A stretch of 8,113 nucleotides of DNA from an uncultured Corynebacterium sp. (GTDB taxonomy: Bacteria > Actinomycetota > Actinomycetes > Mycobacteriales > Mycobacteriaceae): NCBI GenBank assembly GCA_945631445.1, contig CALZCR010000057.1:1-8113 (forward strand). The letters run 5' to 3'. The notes beneath the pieces were generated by a model. That model did not search any database. It saw only the letters and a list, made by a program, of their open reading frames with translations, and was not told the origin of the DNA. A program made the translations under genes and the position numbers. Shown piece after piece: positions 6,714-8,113 of this stretch (the first letter of the stretch is position 1; every line of letters begins with the position of its first letter).

Positions 6714-8113
6714 CGGGGATCGACGACCTGAAATGGGGCGTGCCGATCGCCCCCGACGACACCGGAAACTATTTCCGCAGGATCGACGACATCGGGCTGC
6801 TGGCTGCGGAACAGGCTCATATGACGGTCGGTGAACTCATCCCCGATCTCCCGGGCTCCCTGGACCTCCTCGATCTCGCAGTAACCGACAGCATTCAGCG
6901 GGCCTTGATCGATAACGGCGTCGTGACCGGACAGGATCTGGCGGCGCTCACCATCGAAGACATCGCCGACTGGCACAAACTCGGTGCGACCCGGCGCGCA
7001 TCTTTGCTCAGCGCCGTGATCCATCGAAGCCTGGAGGGCGCACCCGAGGTCGCGGAAGTCGACGTCGACGAGTTGCTCGAGTGGGACAGCAGGGAACCCG
7101 CAGCCGATTCCGGACCGGCATGGATGGCGCATCTGGCGGAGCAGTTGCAGCGGCTGGCGGAGTGGAACGTCGCGATCGGTTTGCCGGACGACCCGCTGCT
7201 GGGCCCGCAGCAGCCCTTCACTCCTGCCCAGATCACTGAGGTGCGGGCCGAGATTGAACGCATCAGCGCCGCGGGGGTCCTGTCTCCCGAGCGTGCTTCC
7301 AAAGACTTGAGTGTGCTTCTCGACGAAGAAATTGCGAAGCTCGATGAGCGCGCTCCCCTGATTCTGCGGAAACGTACCTTCGCTGATACCCCGGCCAATC
7401 TGCAATCTCTCGGCGATGAACTGGACCTGACTCGGGAGCGGGTCCGTCAGCTGGAAAACCAGTACAAAGATGAGCTGCTCGCGGCGTTGAACGGCAACAC
7501 CGTCATGGCCGCGGTGATTCGTTCCGTCAACGCGATGGTCCAGTCGGTGGTGCGCATCGAGGATCTGCAGTTGCGGATCCCGGCTCTCGCCGAAGAAGTC
7601 ACCTCCGTGGGGCAACCCGTCTGGCGGGTGTTGGATCGGTTTGACGACCAGTACGAGATCGTCGACGGGTGGTGTCTGCGCCCCTCCGAAGAGGAAGCCG
7701 TCGCCCGCACCATCAGCCAGGTCGAGGAGGCTGCGGACGAGTTCGGCGTGACGTCCTTCTTCGACGTCGACAAGGTGCCCACCTCCGACGAGTCGGATTC
7801 CTTCCGTCGAACGAAGAAATGGCTCATCCGCTGTGGTTTCACCATTCTCGACGATCATGTTCTCGTCCACACCGGTTCAGTGCAGGACTACGGCGCCGCG
7901 ATTCTCTCTATCGAGGGCACCCCGATGAAAACTGCAGAGATCCTCGAGAGATTCGAGGAAGAGCGCACGATCGGCACCGCCCGCAACGCCTTCGCCAAGG
8001 ATGAGCGTATCGAGCGGACTGACCTCGACACGTGGGGACTGGTGGCTTGGGGTCTCGACTCCTACATGGGAATTAAGCCTGCGATCCGGAAGATTCTGGA
8101 GCGTGAAGGCGGC
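6710..8113 (+). CDS. Sigma-70 region 4-like HTH protein with alpha-CTD-like and HARE-HTH-like segments (partial, 3' end outside window)
   Basis: From ATG 6710 the frame is open for 468 codons to the right edge. Residues about 58-106 resemble the helix-hairpin-helix of the RNA polymerase alpha C-terminal domain (short helices around LIDNGVVTGQDLAALTIED, then KLGATRRASLLSAV). Residues about 213-262 match sigma-70 region 4: LQSLGDELDLTRERVRQLEN (231-250), with TRERVRQLE as the recognition-helix signature. Residues about 393-448, from GTPMKTAEILERF to WGLVAWG, look like a HARE-HTH winged helix; the text after it (YMGIKPAIRKILEREGG) suggests a further domain begins at the edge. No sigma region 2 is seen, so it is probably not a working sigma factor but a DNA- or RNA-polymerase-binding regulator or specificity protein. 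Codons ending in A/T are more frequent than in putP. The start overlaps the stop of the acidic mini-ORF (ATGA) and lacks its own Shine-Dalgarno. The sigma-4 call is firm, the alpha-CTD and HARE-HTH calls are by eye. Confidence 0.8.
   Translation, partial: MTGIDDLKWGVPIAPDDTGNYFRRIDDIGLLAAEQAHMTVGELIPDLPGSLDLLDLAVTDSIQRALIDNGVVTGQDLAALTIEDIADWHKLGATRRASLLSAVIHRSLEGAPEVAEVDVDELLEWDSREPAADSGPAWMAHLAEQLQRLAEWNVAIGLPDDPLLGPQQPFTPAQITEVRAEIERISAAGVLSPERASKDLSVLLDEEIAKLDERAPLILRKRTFADTPANLQSLGDELDLTRERVRQLENQYKDELLAALNGNTVMAAVIRSVNAMVQSVVRIEDLQLRIPALAEEVTSVGQPVWRVLDRFDDQYEIVDGWCLRPSEEEAVARTISQVEEAADEFGVTSFFDVDKVPTSDESDSFRRTKKWLIRCGFTILDDHVLVHTGSVQDYGAAILSIEGTPMKTAEILERFEEERTIGTARNAFAKDERIERTDLDTWGLVAWGLDSYMGIKPAIRKILEREGG

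Noticed and set aside
6690..6715. Programmed -1 frameshift joining the mini-ORF to the large gene
   Set aside because: No slippery heptamer is present near 6700-6713; the ATGA overlap is explained more simply by coupled re-initiation.
6604..6834. A 76-codon plus-strand frame starting at ATG 6604, with GGAG 10 bases upstream
   Set aside because: Its Shine-Dalgarno spacing is better than that of the mini-ORF, but the product is Arg-rich and motif-free and it overlaps the N-terminal part of the sigma-4-like gene in another frame.
6665..7870. A 401-codon minus-strand frame opposite the right-hand gene
   Set aside because: The plus strand encodes a recognisable sigma region 4 motif and stays open to the window edge; the minus frame shows no motif and fits a shadow.
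1..8113. CRISPR arrays, tRNA or rRNA genes, transposase genes, insertion sequence ends
   Set aside because: No regularly spaced repeats, no RNA gene landmarks and no transposase motifs were seen on reading the window.

Overview
The window is high-GC DNA whose gene content and order point to an actinobacterium, most likely Corynebacterium or a close relative. The evidence is a proline symporter of the PutP type divergent from a mycobacterial HelZ-like SNF2 helicase that is followed by a SWIM zinc-finger gene, plus a typical actinobacterial exported HNH protein. The genus is an inference from content and composition; no marker gene is present.

Layout: (1) Bases 1-3893, minus strand: a two-gene operon of a SNF2/SWI2-family ATPase (3893 to 786) and a SWIM zinc-finger protein (786 leftward off the window). 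The genes share one base (TGATG). (2) Bases 3894-4102: a divergent control region with a likely leaderless promoter for the helicase, a near-palindrome, and the putP leader with a clear ribosome binding site. (3) Bases 4103-5689, plus strand: putP, the Na+/proline symporter, closed by a strong intrinsic terminator at 5719-5749. (4) Bases 5832-6470, plus strand: an exported or membrane-anchored HNH protein of the DUF1524/GmrSD C-terminal type. (5) Bases 6615 to the right edge, plus strand: a 32-residue very acidic mini-ORF whose stop overlaps (ATGA) the start of a large gene that runs off the window. That gene encodes at least 468 aa and is the most unusual item here: it appears to combine a helix-hairpin-helix segment like the RNA polymerase alpha C-terminal domain, a sigma-70 region-4-like helix-turn-helix and a C-terminal HARE-HTH-like winged helix.

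How the genes may work together: the helicase and SWIM protein very probably act together on DNA or protein-DNA complexes. PutP is an independent transport unit. The HNH protein stands alone behind the putP terminator. The right-hand gene pair is lower in GC in the stretch I counted, has no visible ribosome binding site at the second start (suggesting translational coupling), and has a leader with competing inverted repeats. It looks like the left end of an accessory, possibly regulatory or defence-related module whose remainder lies outside the window. I could not establish a complete new system from this window alone.
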